From positions 1 to 48,410 of the forward strand of contig DJRP01000019.1 of the NCBI GenBank assembly GCA_002437815.1: 48,410 bases of DNA. The letters are read 5' to 3'. A model generated the notes under the pieces. The model was given only the letters and a program-made list of their open reading frames with translations, was not told the DNA's origin and ran no database searches. The DNA comes from Collinsella sp. UBA6357. Lineage in GTDB: Bacteria > Actinomycetota > Coriobacteriia > Coriobacteriales > Coriobacteriaceae. Position numbers and translations under genes: made by a program. Positions 37,738 to 45,759 of the stretch are shown in pieces. The first letter of the stretch is position 1. Every line of letters starts with the position of its first letter.

Positions 37738-37865
37738 GCGTGATGCGAATGCGGTCGGGCTCGAGATAGAAAAAGGCCCCCGGTCGAAACCGGAGGCCTT
37801 TACGCAATACCTAGAGCAAGCAGGCGTGAGGGGCTCACCATCGACCGATCGTATTCGCATCACGC
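37738..37865 (-). promoter_or_regulatory. Long-range stem enclosing the Trp terminator
   Basis: GCGTGATGCGAAT..CGGTCG in the leader-peptide region (37865-37842) is complementary to CGACCGCATTCGCATCACGC (37757-37738) downstream of the terminator, apart from a 4-base bulge. The downstream arm is made only after read-through, so it may act on translation or RNA stability. Confidence 0.6.
37769..37802 (-). terminator. Attenuator terminator of the Trp-controlled ECF operon
   Basis: On the minus strand, AAAGGCCTCCGGT...ACCGGGGGCCTTTTTC forms a strong hairpin with a U-run, 33 bases after the leader-peptide stop. A competing short stem GGCGTGA/TCACGCC spans the Trp codon region. Confidence 0.88.
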
Positions 37866-37903
37866 CACCACCAGTTGTTGAGGGACTTCATGGTGTTCTT
37901 CAT
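37835..37903 (-). CDS. Tryptophan leader peptide of an attenuator
   Basis: A 22-codon ORF on the minus strand starts at ATG 37903, with AAAGGAG 8 bases upstream, and ends in TGA at 37835. It begins MKNTMKSLNN, continues with WWWRDANTIG and ends in a fourth Trp. Three consecutive Trp codons followed by an intrinsic terminator are the hallmark of ribosome-mediated trp attenuation: when charged tRNA-Trp is scarce, the ribosome stalls and the operon is read through. It regulates the ECF genes downstream rather than biosynthesis genes. The peptide itself probably has no other role. Confidence 0.9.
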   Translation of the reverse strand: MKNTMKSLNNWWWRDANTIGRW

Positions 37904-37962
37904 CTTGGTGGCTCCTTTCGGATCTACGTGACGCTCGGGCGTCTGCTTATCTGTTGCGCTGC

Positions 37963-37968
37963 ACTATA
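37963..37968 (-). promoter_or_regulatory. -10 box of the ECF operon
   Basis: TATAGT on the minus strand lies 60 bases before the leader-peptide start. A -35 element is not clear. GCACTATAGC...AGTGC forms a small dyad around the box. Confidence 0.45.
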
Positions 37969-38016
37969 GCACAGTGGAGTGCAAGGTGGAAAAACTTTTT
38001 GGCAAAGATTTCCAGC

Positions 38017-38115
38017 TTATTTCTTCTTACGGCGGTTGATGACGTTGACGGCTATGCCGGTGACCATCGCCAAGACGATGACGATAACGTACAACAAGGG
38101 GCTTGCATCGCTCAT
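38017..38115 (-). CDS. Small single-pass membrane protein
   Basis: A 32-codon ORF encodes MSDASPLLYVIVIVLAMVTG, then a short polar stretch and the basic end RRKKK. This is one transmembrane helix with a positively charged tail, so the C-terminus should be cytoplasmic. It starts 20 bases after the lipid kinase stop. A TACGAT box (38131-38126) may give it its own promoter, with a nearly leaderless message. The ribosome site is weak. It could also be a chance ORF. Confidence 0.45.
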   Translation of the reverse strand: MSDASPLLYVIVIVLAMVTGIAVNVINRRKKK

Positions 38116-38134
38116 AAAGGGTCCAATCGTAGCG

Positions 38135-39052
38135 TTAGCGGGCGAGCGGGGAGAAGTCGTCGACGATGATATCCAGACATTGGGGCAGCGCGCGGGCGCC
38201 GAAGACGCCGGAGTTGCTCGAGATGATCTCGCCGTCGAACTGCATGCCCATCGAGGGGGTGCAGGTGATCTTGGCTTCCTTGGTCTGGATGATCTTGAAC
38301 TGCGGGCGACCCAGGGTCTTTCCGACCGGGTCGAGCGCGGCGGTGATGACCGTCGGCAGCAGCTGCACGGTGCGCACGGGCTCGATGACAACGATGTCGA
38401 TGAGTCCATCGTTCATGCGGCAATCGGGAAACAGGTTGATGTCGTTTTGGATGACCGAGGTGTTGCCCGCCATGCAGCAGATGCCGTCGAGCTCGTCGAT
38501 GATGCCGTCGTGCTCGATCTTGAAATGCGCCACGGTGGGGCTGGGCGTGGCGAGGGCCGAAAGAAAGTAGGCGATCTCTCCGATCTCGTTTTTGGTGGGA
38601 GCCGCCTTTCTCATGATCTCGGCATCAAAGCCCGAGCCGGCGATGATGATAAAGCCGTGACGGCGCTCGTTGCCGGCCTCATCGATCCAAAAGAGCTCGC
38701 CCATATCGGTCTTGACGGTGCGGCCCTCGCGGCATGCCTTGGCGAGCGCCGCGGCTTCGGGGGCGTTGCCGATGTTGTTGAAGAACAGACAGGCAGTGCC
38801 CGAGGGAAAGACGAGTGTGGGCACGCCGCAGCCGCGCAGCTGGTCGAGCACGTTGGACACGGTGCCGTCGCCGCCTGAGACCACCACGCGGTCGAAGTCG
38901 CGCACGTCAGCCACGGCGTCCTCGGGCTCCATGCCGTCGCCGATGAAGCGCATGACGACCTCGTCGCCGCCCTGCGTGAGGGCATGCGTAAAGGCGAAGA
39001 TCTCGTCGGAGCTGGGACCCGAGGCGGGGTTGTGGATGATAAGGCAGCGCAT
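38135..39052 (-). CDS. Diacylglycerol/lipid kinase, YegS/BmrU family
   Basis: The 305-residue protein has the lipid kinase catalytic domain: IIHNPASGPSSDEIF, DRVVVSGGDGTVSNVLDQL with the GGDGT nucleotide motif, PTLVFPSGTACLFFNNIG, and the C-terminal half (HGFIIIAGSGFDAEIM, NDINLFPDCRMNDGLIDIVV, MGMQFDGEIISSN). Enzymes of this family phosphorylate diacylglycerol or related lipids at the membrane surface. The start at ATG 39052 has a weak ribosome site (GGGAACG). The gene is divergent from rnd with a short shared promoter region. Confidence 0.88.
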   Translation of the reverse strand: MRCLIIHNPASGPSSDEIFAFTHALTQGGDEVVMRFIGDGMEPEDAVADVRDFDRVVVSGGDGTVSNVLDQLRGCGVPTLVFPSGTACLFFNNIGNAPEAAALAKACREGRTVKTDMGELFWIDEAGNERRHGFIIIAGSGFDAEIMRKAAPTKNEIGEIAYFLSALATPSPTVAHFKIEHDGIIDELDGICCMAGNTSVIQNDINLFPDCRMNDGLIDIVVIEPVRTVQLLPTVITAALDPVGKTLGRPQFKIIQTKEAKITCTPSMGMQFDGEIISSNSGVFGARALPQCLDIIVDDFSPLAR

Positions 39053-39151
39053 GGTCTACGTTCCCGTTCTGTTGGTATACGAGTATAGTTATTGCGTAAT
39101 GCCGATATCCTACCCGTGTTTTTCGGGACTAGCCTTATTCGATGGGTTGAT

Positions 39152-40285
39152 ATGTACATTTCCACACATCAGGCGTTGAGCGATTTTTGCGAGCGCGCCC
39201 GAGAGTTCGAGGCCATCGCGGTCGATACCGAGTTTTTGCGCGAGCGGACGTTTCATCCGCGGCTCTGCCTGGTCCAGATCGCCACGCCTGCCGAAAGCGT
39301 CGCGATCGACCCGATCGTCATCGATGACCTGTCGCCGTTGGCCTCGCTTATGGCCGACTCGAACATCACCAAGGTGTTCCATGCCTGCTCGCAGGATATG
39401 GAGGTACTGCTCCACACGTTGGGCGTTCTGCCCGAGCCGATCTTCGATACGCAGATCGCCGCCGCCTTTTTGGGCGAGCGCCAGCAGGTCAGCTATGGAG
39501 CGCTCGTGCAGACGTTCTGCGGCGTGTCGTTGCCTAAGACCGAATCGCTGACCGACTGGTCGCGCCGTCCGCTTACGCCCAAGCAGATCGAGTATGCCAT
39601 CGACGATGTCAAATATCTGATCGTTGCCTATACCGAGATGATGAGCCGCCTGCATGAGCAGGGACGTGTGGACTGGGTGCTCGATGAGCTGCGCCCGCTT
39701 GCGTGCGAATCGCATTATCGCGCCGATCGCCACGACGCGTTCCGCCGTGTTAAACGCATCAATTCGTGCAGCCGTCATCAGCTGGGTATCGCGCGCGAGC
39801 TCGCGGCATGGCGGGAAGACCGCGCCGAGCGGCGCAACATACCGCGCAAATGGGTTATGTCCGACGACACGCTGCTGGCGCTCGTTAAACGCAATCCCAG
39901 TCGCGTCGAGGAGTTCCGCAGCATCCGCGGTACCGATCAGCTCTCCGAGCGCGATGTGGACGGCGCTCTCATGGCCATCAAGCGTGGCGCGAGCTGCCCC
40001 CACGACCGCCTGCCCGTGATGGTGCGTGGCCACCGGGTGCTTACTCCCGAGCTCGAGAGCGTGACCGATCTTATGTACGCCCTCATTCGCTTGGTGTCTG
40101 AGCGCTCCGGCGTGGCGACGGCCGTCATCGCGTCGCGCGACGACCTGGCCGAGTATATCGAGCATCCCGAGGAGAGCCGCCTGCGCGAGGGTTGGCGCTT
40201 CGAGCTCGTGGGCTCGCGTCTGGACGACCTGCTCAGCGGCAACATGGGCCTTACGGTCAAGGATGGTCGCATCGAGATCCTGTAG
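39152..40285 (+). CDS. rnd: Ribonuclease D
   Basis: The 377-residue protein has the DEDD exonuclease domain (FEAIAVDTEFLRERTFHPRLCLVQIA, VFHACSQDMEVL, IFDTQIAAAFLG, IEYAIDDVKYL with the final acidic residues) followed by an HRDC domain (ELAAWREDRAERRNIPRKWVMSDDTLLAL). RNase D trims the 3' ends of tRNA and other small RNAs. I chose ATG 39152; a TTG at 39092 would add 20 residues that lack family similarity. GTATAGT at 39082-39088 could be the -10 box. Confidence 0.9.
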   Translation: MYISTHQALSDFCERAREFEAIAVDTEFLRERTFHPRLCLVQIATPAESVAIDPIVIDDLSPLASLMADSNITKVFHACSQDMEVLLHTLGVLPEPIFDTQIAAAFLGERQQVSYGALVQTFCGVSLPKTESLTDWSRRPLTPKQIEYAIDDVKYLIVAYTEMMSRLHEQGRVDWVLDELRPLACESHYRADRHDAFRRVKRINSCSRHQLGIARELAAWREDRAERRNIPRKWVMSDDTLLALVKRNPSRVEEFRSIRGTDQLSERDVDGALMAIKRGASCPHDRLPVMVRGHRVLTPELESVTDLMYALIRLVSERSGVATAVIASRDDLAEYIEHPEESRLREGWRFELVGSRLDDLLSGNMGLTVKDGRIEIL

Positions 40286-40330
40286 GTGGGTAGAATGCCC
40301 CCAACGTGAAAACGAACGCGGAGGTTTCTC

Positions 40331-41044
40331 ATGCCTTATTACTACGGTGGTTACGGGTACGGCTTCGGTATGGACCCGCTGTACCTGATCGTCGTCGTGA
40401 TCTGCACGGTGCTCGGCATCGCGGCGCAGAGCTATATCAACTCGACGTATAAGACGTGGTCCAAGGTGCGCTCGGACGGCGATACCGGGGCCAACGTCGC
40501 ACGGCGCATGCTCGACGCCAACGGTTGCGCCGCCGTGGGGATCAAAGGCGTGGCCGGTGAGCTCACGGACCACTACGACCCGCGCGACAACAACCTCTAC
40601 CTCTCCGATGCCAACCTACGCGGCGGGTCGGTGGCGAGCGTAGCCGTCGCGTGCCACGAGGCGGGCCACGCCGCCCAGAACGCGAGCGGCTATGCCATGA
40701 TGAAGGTGCGCTCGGCGCTCGTGCCCGTGGTCAACTTCACCCAGAACGCATGGACGATCGTGCTTTTGCTGGGCTTGTTCATGAATATCGCCGGGCTCAC
40801 GACGCTCGCGATCGTGTTCTTTGGCTTTTCGGTGCTGTTCCAGGTGGTGACGCTTCCCGTCGAGATCGATGCGAGCCGTCGCGCCGTCGCCTACATCAAG
40901 GCCTCCGGCATGAGCGACAAGCAGGTGCGCGGGGCCCGCAAAGTGCTCACGGCGGCTGCGCTCACCTATGTTGCCGCGGCCCTCACCTCGGTGATTCAGC
41001 TGCTCTATCTGCTCGCGCGCTATGGCAACCGCAGCCGCGACTAG
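40331..41044 (+). CDS. Zinc metallopeptidase, YugP family
   Basis: The 237-residue membrane protein has a Tyr/Gly-rich start (PYYYGGYGYGFGMDPLYLIVV), the zinc motif VACHEAGHAAQNASGYAMM (HExxH-type), DHYDPRDNNLYLSD before it, and several hydrophobic helices (WTIVLLLGLFMNIAGLTTLA, VFFGFSVLFQVVTLPVEIDAS). It matches the neutral zinc metallopeptidase group. The target is unknown. ATG 40331 has GCGGAGG upstream. It is monocistronic between rnd and xseA. Confidence 0.9.
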   Translation: MPYYYGGYGYGFGMDPLYLIVVVICTVLGIAAQSYINSTYKTWSKVRSDGDTGANVARRMLDANGCAAVGIKGVAGELTDHYDPRDNNLYLSDANLRGGSVASVAVACHEAGHAAQNASGYAMMKVRSALVPVVNFTQNAWTIVLLLGLFMNIAGLTTLAIVFFGFSVLFQVVTLPVEIDASRRAVAYIKASGMSDKQVRGARKVLTAAALTYVAAALTSVIQLLYLLARYGNRSRD

Positions 41045-41055
41045 CGTTTAGCGGC

Positions 41056-41072
41056 AGGGGAGGAGCTCCCCT
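41056..41072 (+). terminator. Weak hairpin after the metallopeptidase gene
   Basis: AGGGGAG-GAG-CTCCCCT forms a perfect 7-bp stem 12 bases after the stop, but only a few T follow (TTGGCATTT). Possible terminator. Confidence 0.4.
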
Positions 41073-41194
41073 TGGCATTTCACATCGATATCCGACGCCG
41101 TGGTGGCACTCGTGTCCCCGCGGCGTTGTACTATCTTTGCCGATTGGAACTGACGCGTCGGCATGTGGCCAACGCGTAAACGAAAGGAGGACAC

Positions 41195-42667
41195 GTGGCA
41201 GGTTGGAACCTGACCGGCAGAACCGCCGCGTTTGAATTTGATGGAGGCGGGGGTGACGCTGCGCACGATGGCGAGCGCCAAGAGCTCAGCGTAAGCCAGG
41301 CGGTCGAGATCGCCGCAGGTGCGCTCGATGCTATCCCGCAGCTCAGCGTGCTGGGCGAGGTCACGGGCTTTCGCGGTCCCAACGCGCGCAGTGGTCACTG
41401 CTACTTTCAGATCAAGGACGATTCGTGCGCCGTCGATTGCATCATCTGGAAGGGTGTGTACTCCAAGCGCTCTTTCGACCTGCGCGACGGCATGCAGGTG
41501 AGCTTCAAAGGTAATTTCAACCTCTATAAGGCGACCGGACGCATGAGCTTCGTGGCGCGCTCGTTCTCGCTGGCGGGGGAGGGTCTGCTGCGCCAACAGG
41601 TGGCACAGCTGGCCGAGAAGCTCCGCCGCGAGGGCCTTATGGATGACGCCCGTAAGCGGCACATCCCCGTCTTCTGCTCGCGCGTGGCCGTGGTGACGTC
41701 GCTCTCCGGCGCCGTCATCGACGACGTCAAACGTACGCTTCGCCGTCGCAACCCGCTCGTCGAGCTTGTGTGCGTGGGGGCCAAGGTGCAAGGCGAGGGC
41801 GCGCCCGAGGAGCTCATCGAGGGTTTGCATCGAGCGGCCGCCATCACGCCGGCGCCCGACTGCATCCTGCTCGTGCGCGGCGGCGGCTCGTTCGAGGACC
41901 TCATGACCTTCAACGACGAGAACCTTGCCCGCGCCGTGGCGGCGAGTCCCATTCCCGTGGTGACGGGCATCGGGCACGAACCCGATACCTCGATCTGCGA
42001 CATGGTGAGCGACCGGCGCGCCTCGACGCCCACGGCGGCGGCCGAGTCGGTGGCGCCTGCCATGACCGAGCTCGCCGACGTACTCGAGACGCGGGCCGGC
42101 AGGCTTACGGCCTCGATGGCCTCGCGCGTGTCGGCAGAGACGCTTGCGCTCGACACCGTCGATGCCCGCGGGCGCCGTGCCTGGGATACGTATACCGTGC
42201 GCCTGGGTGATGCGCTCGATATGGCCGCTCGCCGTCCGTGCCTGAGCAACCCGGCGTTTATGGTCGACCGCCGCGAGGCCGAGCTGGCACTCACGGGCGA
42301 TCGCCTCTCGGGTGCTATAGCGCGCTCGATGGCGGTGTTTGAGGAGCGCTTCGCCGCGCTGCCCGAGCGGTTGTGCGCGAGCACCTCGGGGCTCGGCGGC
42401 AAGCGTCATGCCCTCGAGATGGCTTCATCGCGCCTGGGTCATGAGGGGCGCTCGTTGCTCACTGAGCCCCAGGTCGCCCTCGGCCGCGCAGCGGCGTCGC
42501 TCGATGCGCTCTCGCCGCTCAAGGTGCTTGGCCGCGGTTACGCGATCGCCTATGGCGAGGACGGCGTGGCCACGAGTGCCGCATCGTTCAAGCCCGGCGA
42601 TGCGATCCGCGTGCGCATGGCGGACGGCAACGTGAGCGCGACGGTCGATGCCGTCGAGCGGCAATAG
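41195..42667 (+). CDS. xseA: Exodeoxyribonuclease VII large subunit
   Basis: The 490-residue protein has the N-terminal OB fold (LSVLGEVTGFRGPNARSGHCYFQIKD, CIIWKGVYSKRSFDLRDGMQV) and the exonuclease core: VAVVTSLSGAVIDDVKRTLRRRNP, LVRGGGSFEDLMTFNDENLARAV, PVVTGIGHEPDTSICDMVSDRRASTPTAAAES cut into family motifs, and LKVLGRGYAIAYGEDG near the end. With XseB it degrades single-stranded DNA. The GTG start at 41195 follows AAAGGAGG. The extra Gly/Asp-rich residues at the N-terminus are lineage-specific. A TACTAT box (41129-41134) may be its -10 element. Confidence 0.95.
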   Translation: MAGWNLTGRTAAFEFDGGGGDAAHDGERQELSVSQAVEIAAGALDAIPQLSVLGEVTGFRGPNARSGHCYFQIKDDSCAVDCIIWKGVYSKRSFDLRDGMQVSFKGNFNLYKATGRMSFVARSFSLAGEGLLRQQVAQLAEKLRREGLMDDARKRHIPVFCSRVAVVTSLSGAVIDDVKRTLRRRNPLVELVCVGAKVQGEGAPEELIEGLHRAAAITPAPDCILLVRGGGSFEDLMTFNDENLARAVAASPIPVVTGIGHEPDTSICDMVSDRRASTPTAAAESVAPAMTELADVLETRAGRLTASMASRVSAETLALDTVDARGRRAWDTYTVRLGDALDMAARRPCLSNPAFMVDRREAELALTGDRLSGAIARSMAVFEERFAALPERLCASTSGLGGKRHALEMASSRLGHEGRSLLTEPQVALGRAAASLDALSPLKVLGRGYAIAYGEDGVATSAASFKPGDAIRVRMADGNVSATVDAVERQ

Positions 42668-42722
42668 CCCGACCATCTCACCCCTAAGAACGAAACACAC
42701 CTTTTAGGAAAGGAAAACAGAT

Positions 42723-42989
42723 ATGGCAGAGAAGACCCCCGTCGACCAGCTCACCTACAAGCAGGCGTCCCAAGAGCTCGAGCTCATCATCCGCAGCCTC
42801 GAGTCGGGCGACATGGAGCTCGAGGAGTCACTCGAGAGCTACACCCGCGGCGTCGAGCTCCTCAAGAGCCTGCGCGGCCGCCTGGCCGACGCCGAGCAGA
42901 AGGTCTCCGTGCTCCTCAAGGACGTCGACGGCAGCGACAAACTCGTCGACGGCGAGGCCGCCAGCACCGACGACAACCTCTCGTTCTAA
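42723..42989 (+). CDS. xseB: Exodeoxyribonuclease VII small subunit
   Basis: The 88-residue protein is the XseB partner of XseA, with the typical YKQASQELELIIRSLESGDM, LEESLESYTRGVELLKS and RLADAEQKVSVLL. The acidic tail after residue 70 is disordered. It follows xseA by 55 bases with AAGGAAAGG as ribosome site, so the two form an operon. A long hairpin ends the transcript. Confidence 0.95.
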   Translation: MAEKTPVDQLTYKQASQELELIIRSLESGDMELEESLESYTRGVELLKSLRGRLADAEQKVSVLLKDVDGSDKLVDGEAASTDDNLSF

Positions 42990-42998
42990 CCGTGCTAT

Positions 42999-43067
42999 TT
43001 TTAGGACGGGGTCAGCAGTTGCATTTTGTCCGGGTGACAGAATGCGACTGCTGACCCCGTCCTAAAA
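42999..43067. repeat. Long perfect hairpin between xseB and the HIT gene
   Basis: The 21-base arms 42999-43019 and 43047-43067 are perfectly inverse (TTTTAGGACGGGGTCAGCAG begins the left arm). An inner pair GCATTTTGTC/GACAGAATGC lies between. T-runs on both ends make it a terminator. Its length and symmetry suggest a dispersed repeat family. Confidence 0.7.
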
Positions 43068-43094
43068 TTGCTTATCTGGAGGAAGGAACCAGCA

Positions 43095-43430
43095 ATGTGT
43101 GATTGCATCTTCTGTAAAATCGCCAACCACGAGATCCCCTCGACGGTCGTCTACGAGGACGACCAGGTCCTGGCATTCGACGACCTCAACCCGCAGGCCC
43201 CCGTCCATACGCTCGTGATCCCCAAGAAACACTACGCGGACATCACCGACGGCGTTCCGGTCGAGACGCTCGGTGCCATGGCCCATGCCATCGATGAGGT
43301 CGCCCGCGTAAAGGGCCTCGACAAAGGCTTCCGCGTCATCTCCAACAAGGGCGCTGACGCCGGCCAGACGGTCATGCACTTCCACATGCACGTCCTTGGC
43401 GGTAAGAACTTGGGCGAGAACCTCATCTGA
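43095..43430 (+). CDS. HIT family nucleotide-binding protein
   Basis: The 111-residue protein has CIFCKIANHEIPSTVVYEDD, FDDLNPQAPVHTLVIPKKH and the histidine triad VMHFHMHVLGG. Small HIT hydrolases of the Hint type cleave adenosine phosphoramidates. The two Cys of CIFC may bind zinc. ATG 43095 follows GGAGGAAGG; an upstream ATG at 43068 lies in the repeat end and is unlikely. Confidence 0.93.
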   Translation: MCDCIFCKIANHEIPSTVVYEDDQVLAFDDLNPQAPVHTLVIPKKHYADITDGVPVETLGAMAHAIDEVARVKGLDKGFRVISNKGADAGQTVMHFHMHVLGGKNLGENLI

Positions 43431-43459
43431 GCGCGTCTGCGGCGCTTCTGGAAGTTTTT

Positions 43460-44353
43460 ATGCAGCTGAGCCAACTTGAATATCTGCAAGGTATCGCGGA
43501 GTGCGGCGGCGTGTGCAAAGCGGCGCGCGCCGCTCATGTTTCGCCCCAGGCGGTCTCCTCGGCCATCAGAAAGCTCGAGTCCGAGTTTGGCGTCACGCTG
43601 CTCGACCGTTCGTCGAACGAGGCCGGTCTGACCGAGGCGGGCAGGGAGTTCGCTCGACGGGGTCAGATGATCCTCGCACAGGTTGGTGACCTTAAAAGTC
43701 TCTCGACCCAAAGTGCGCGGGGAATCTCACCCGATGGACACTTTCGTCTCTACGTTCCGAACCTGCATCAGCGAGGTACCCTTTTCGATGAGGACTGGTA
43801 TGAGTCCTTTTCGATCGAGAACCCAGACATTCATCTCGACGTATGGCATCAGCCGACCGCGACGTGTTTCGAGTCGCTTCTTCTGGGAATTTCCGATGCT
43901 GCCGTATCGTTCGAGGAGCCTCATGACCACACCCTCGCGTCCAAATGCATAGGCGAGAAGCCACTGAGGGTGCTCGCCCGGACTGATGGCTGCCGTGGCA
44001 AGGCCGCCTTTTCCGTACGCAATCTCCTCTCTGGTAAAATCGCCGTCCCTATCAATCTGGGTCCGTGCCTCAACGCCCTCAACCTCTGTCCCGAGGCACA
44101 GCTGGTGAGTTTTAAATTTCGCGATGTTGGGTACGGCGCTGAGGAGCAGCTCGCCTTTCTACGCAAGGGCGGGTTTATCCTTACCCTTTTGGATTCCCCG
44201 CTCGTTTCTGTCGGTAGCGATATCGGGGAATATCCTATAGAGGGACCTCAAGACATCTCGCTTCCCGTTTATTTTTGCTGTCGAAAAAACACCTGGTCCG
44301 ATCGGCATCAAAGCGTTTATTGGCATCTGCTGCGCCATGTGATGGATCGTTGA
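43460..44353 (+). CDS. LysR family transcriptional regulator
   Basis: The 297-residue regulator has the N-terminal winged helix-turn-helix (LSQLEYLQGIAECGGVCKAAR, HVSPQAVSSAIRKLESEFGVTLLDR) and a periplasmic-binding-like effector domain (FRLYVPNLHQRGTLFDEDW to the end). It follows the HIT gene by 30 bases and precedes an MFS exporter gene on the same strand, so the exporter may be its target. The ligand is unknown. The ATG at 43460 follows GGAAG. Confidence 0.88.
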   Translation: MQLSQLEYLQGIAECGGVCKAARAAHVSPQAVSSAIRKLESEFGVTLLDRSSNEAGLTEAGREFARRGQMILAQVGDLKSLSTQSARGISPDGHFRLYVPNLHQRGTLFDEDWYESFSIENPDIHLDVWHQPTATCFESLLLGISDAAVSFEEPHDHTLASKCIGEKPLRVLARTDGCRGKAAFSVRNLLSGKIAVPINLGPCLNALNLCPEAQLVSFKFRDVGYGAEEQLAFLRKGGFILTLLDSPLVSVGSDIGEYPIEGPQDISLPVYFCCRKNTWSDRHQSVYWHLLRHVMDR

Positions 44354-44462
44354 GCTCTTTCCGTTCATCAACAAAGTGTTGTCGGAGCGAAACGGCTGCT
44401 TGATGGAATAGGTACTAGGCTCTCCTCAGGAATCGTCTTCAGTCGAATCTTGGGGGAGAGAT

Positions 44463-45650
44463 ATGGGGAACTGCAACATTCCGCTCTACATGGCGTTTGT
44501 CTTTCTGTCGAATTTCAGCACCATCCTGTATTTCCTGACGGTTTACCTGCAATTCGTTGGATTTTCGCTCGTTTCGATCTCGAGCATGCTGCTTGCGTAT
44601 CAGGTAAGTAAATTCTTGCTGGAAGTGCCGACGGGCTATGTTTCCGACAAATTCGGCCGAAAGGCGAGCGGAATACTCGGCATGGTCGGAATGCTCGCCT
44701 ACTATCTGGCACTTATTGTTGTCCGAGACCCGACGGGCATGATCGTCGCTTTTGTGCTAAAAGGTCTTTCGATTGCGCTTTTGAGCGGATCGTTTGAGGC
44801 GATTTATATCGAGAGCGTCCCGCGGAGCGCTCTCGTGAAATTGAACGTTGTTGAGCGATTCGTCTTCTACTCCTCCTATGCGCTCTCTGCTTACCTGGGC
44901 GGTTGGATATCTGTATCACATGCTTATCGCTCGGGGCTTGTCTGCGATATCGCCGCTATGGCTCTTGCGCTCATAGTGGTTTTCTTCATGCATGAAGTGG
45001 TGGTGACGGATGATGCTGGGGGCAACGAAGAAGAGATTTCCGTTCGCTGCGCGGTTAAATCCATCGCGGGGAACGGCGTTTTGATCGCCTCGTATCTCAT
45101 GGATGCTTCTCAAGCTTTCGCTTATGTGGCTCTCGAAGATTATTTCGCGATGATGCTCGGCGAGCGGGGGCTGAATTCCGTTACGGCTGGATTGACTATC
45201 GCAATTCAACTTCTTGTTTCTGCGGCAATCGGGTTTATCGTTCCCTTGCTGCTGGGGAGAGTTGATGGCCGGCGCTTTATGCGGGGAATGGCGTGTATTC
45301 GGTTATTGCTGACAATGGGATTCCTTTTTCCGTTTACGCCCAGTTCACTTTTGCCGGTGTTTTACGTGGTACAAACCATTGCCTATACACTCTTTGCGCC
45401 TATCAAATATTCGATTTTCCAAAACAATATCGAGTCTTCGTACCGTTGTTCACTCATATCGGTGCAAAGTCAGATGATATCTTTTGGTGCAATCGCCTTC
45501 TATCTGTTCAATACGCTTGCGTGCGGAGTTCTTGGTGTTCGCTCGACGCTGTTGATTGCGTTGATACTGTCGACATTCATATATGTCCCCGCCCTGTTTC
45601 GTTTAACGCGAAGCCATACGAGCGACAATTCCGCAAAAGCGAATGCATGA
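44463..45650 (+). CDS. MFS transporter
   Basis: The 395-residue protein has about twelve transmembrane segments and the MFS loop signature VPTGYVSDKFGRKASGILGM between helices 2 and 3. Further helices include LYMAFVFLSNFSTILYFLTV and LLSGSFEAIYIESV, followed by a charged central loop (VVVTDDAGGNEEEISV). The substrate is unknown; location next to a LysR gene suggests an inducible exporter. ATG 44463 follows GGGGGAGA. Base composition is a little lower in GC than the flanking acetate kinases, and a terminator follows. Confidence 0.87.
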   Translation: MGNCNIPLYMAFVFLSNFSTILYFLTVYLQFVGFSLVSISSMLLAYQVSKFLLEVPTGYVSDKFGRKASGILGMVGMLAYYLALIVVRDPTGMIVAFVLKGLSIALLSGSFEAIYIESVPRSALVKLNVVERFVFYSSYALSAYLGGWISVSHAYRSGLVCDIAAMALALIVVFFMHEVVVTDDAGGNEEEISVRCAVKSIAGNGVLIASYLMDASQAFAYVALEDYFAMMLGERGLNSVTAGLTIAIQLLVSAAIGFIVPLLLGRVDGRRFMRGMACIRLLLTMGFLFPFTPSSLLPVFYVVQTIAYTLFAPIKYSIFQNNIESSYRCSLISVQSQMISFGAIAFYLFNTLACGVLGVRSTLLIALILSTFIYVPALFRLTRSHTSDNSAKANA

Positions 45651-45672
45651 GCACGACTCATATATCAACCCC

Positions 45673-45705
45673 ATAAACCCAAGCGCCCCCGGCGTTTGGG
45701 TTTAT
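45673..45705 (+). terminator. Intrinsic terminator after the MFS gene
   Basis: ATAAACCCAAGCGCC (45673-45687) pairs with GGCGTTTGGGTTTAT (45691-45705), one G-U pair, loop CCC. Confidence 0.82.
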
Positions 45706-45759
45706 CATTGAAGCGTATGTAATCTGGCGGCGCCACACCGCCTTTGAGTAGGGAGACAC

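Noticed and set aside
39110..40573. 487-codon minus-strand ORF opposite rnd
   Set aside because: Shadow of the RNase D gene. It has the His/Gly/Asp-rich composition of reverse reading and no ribosome site.
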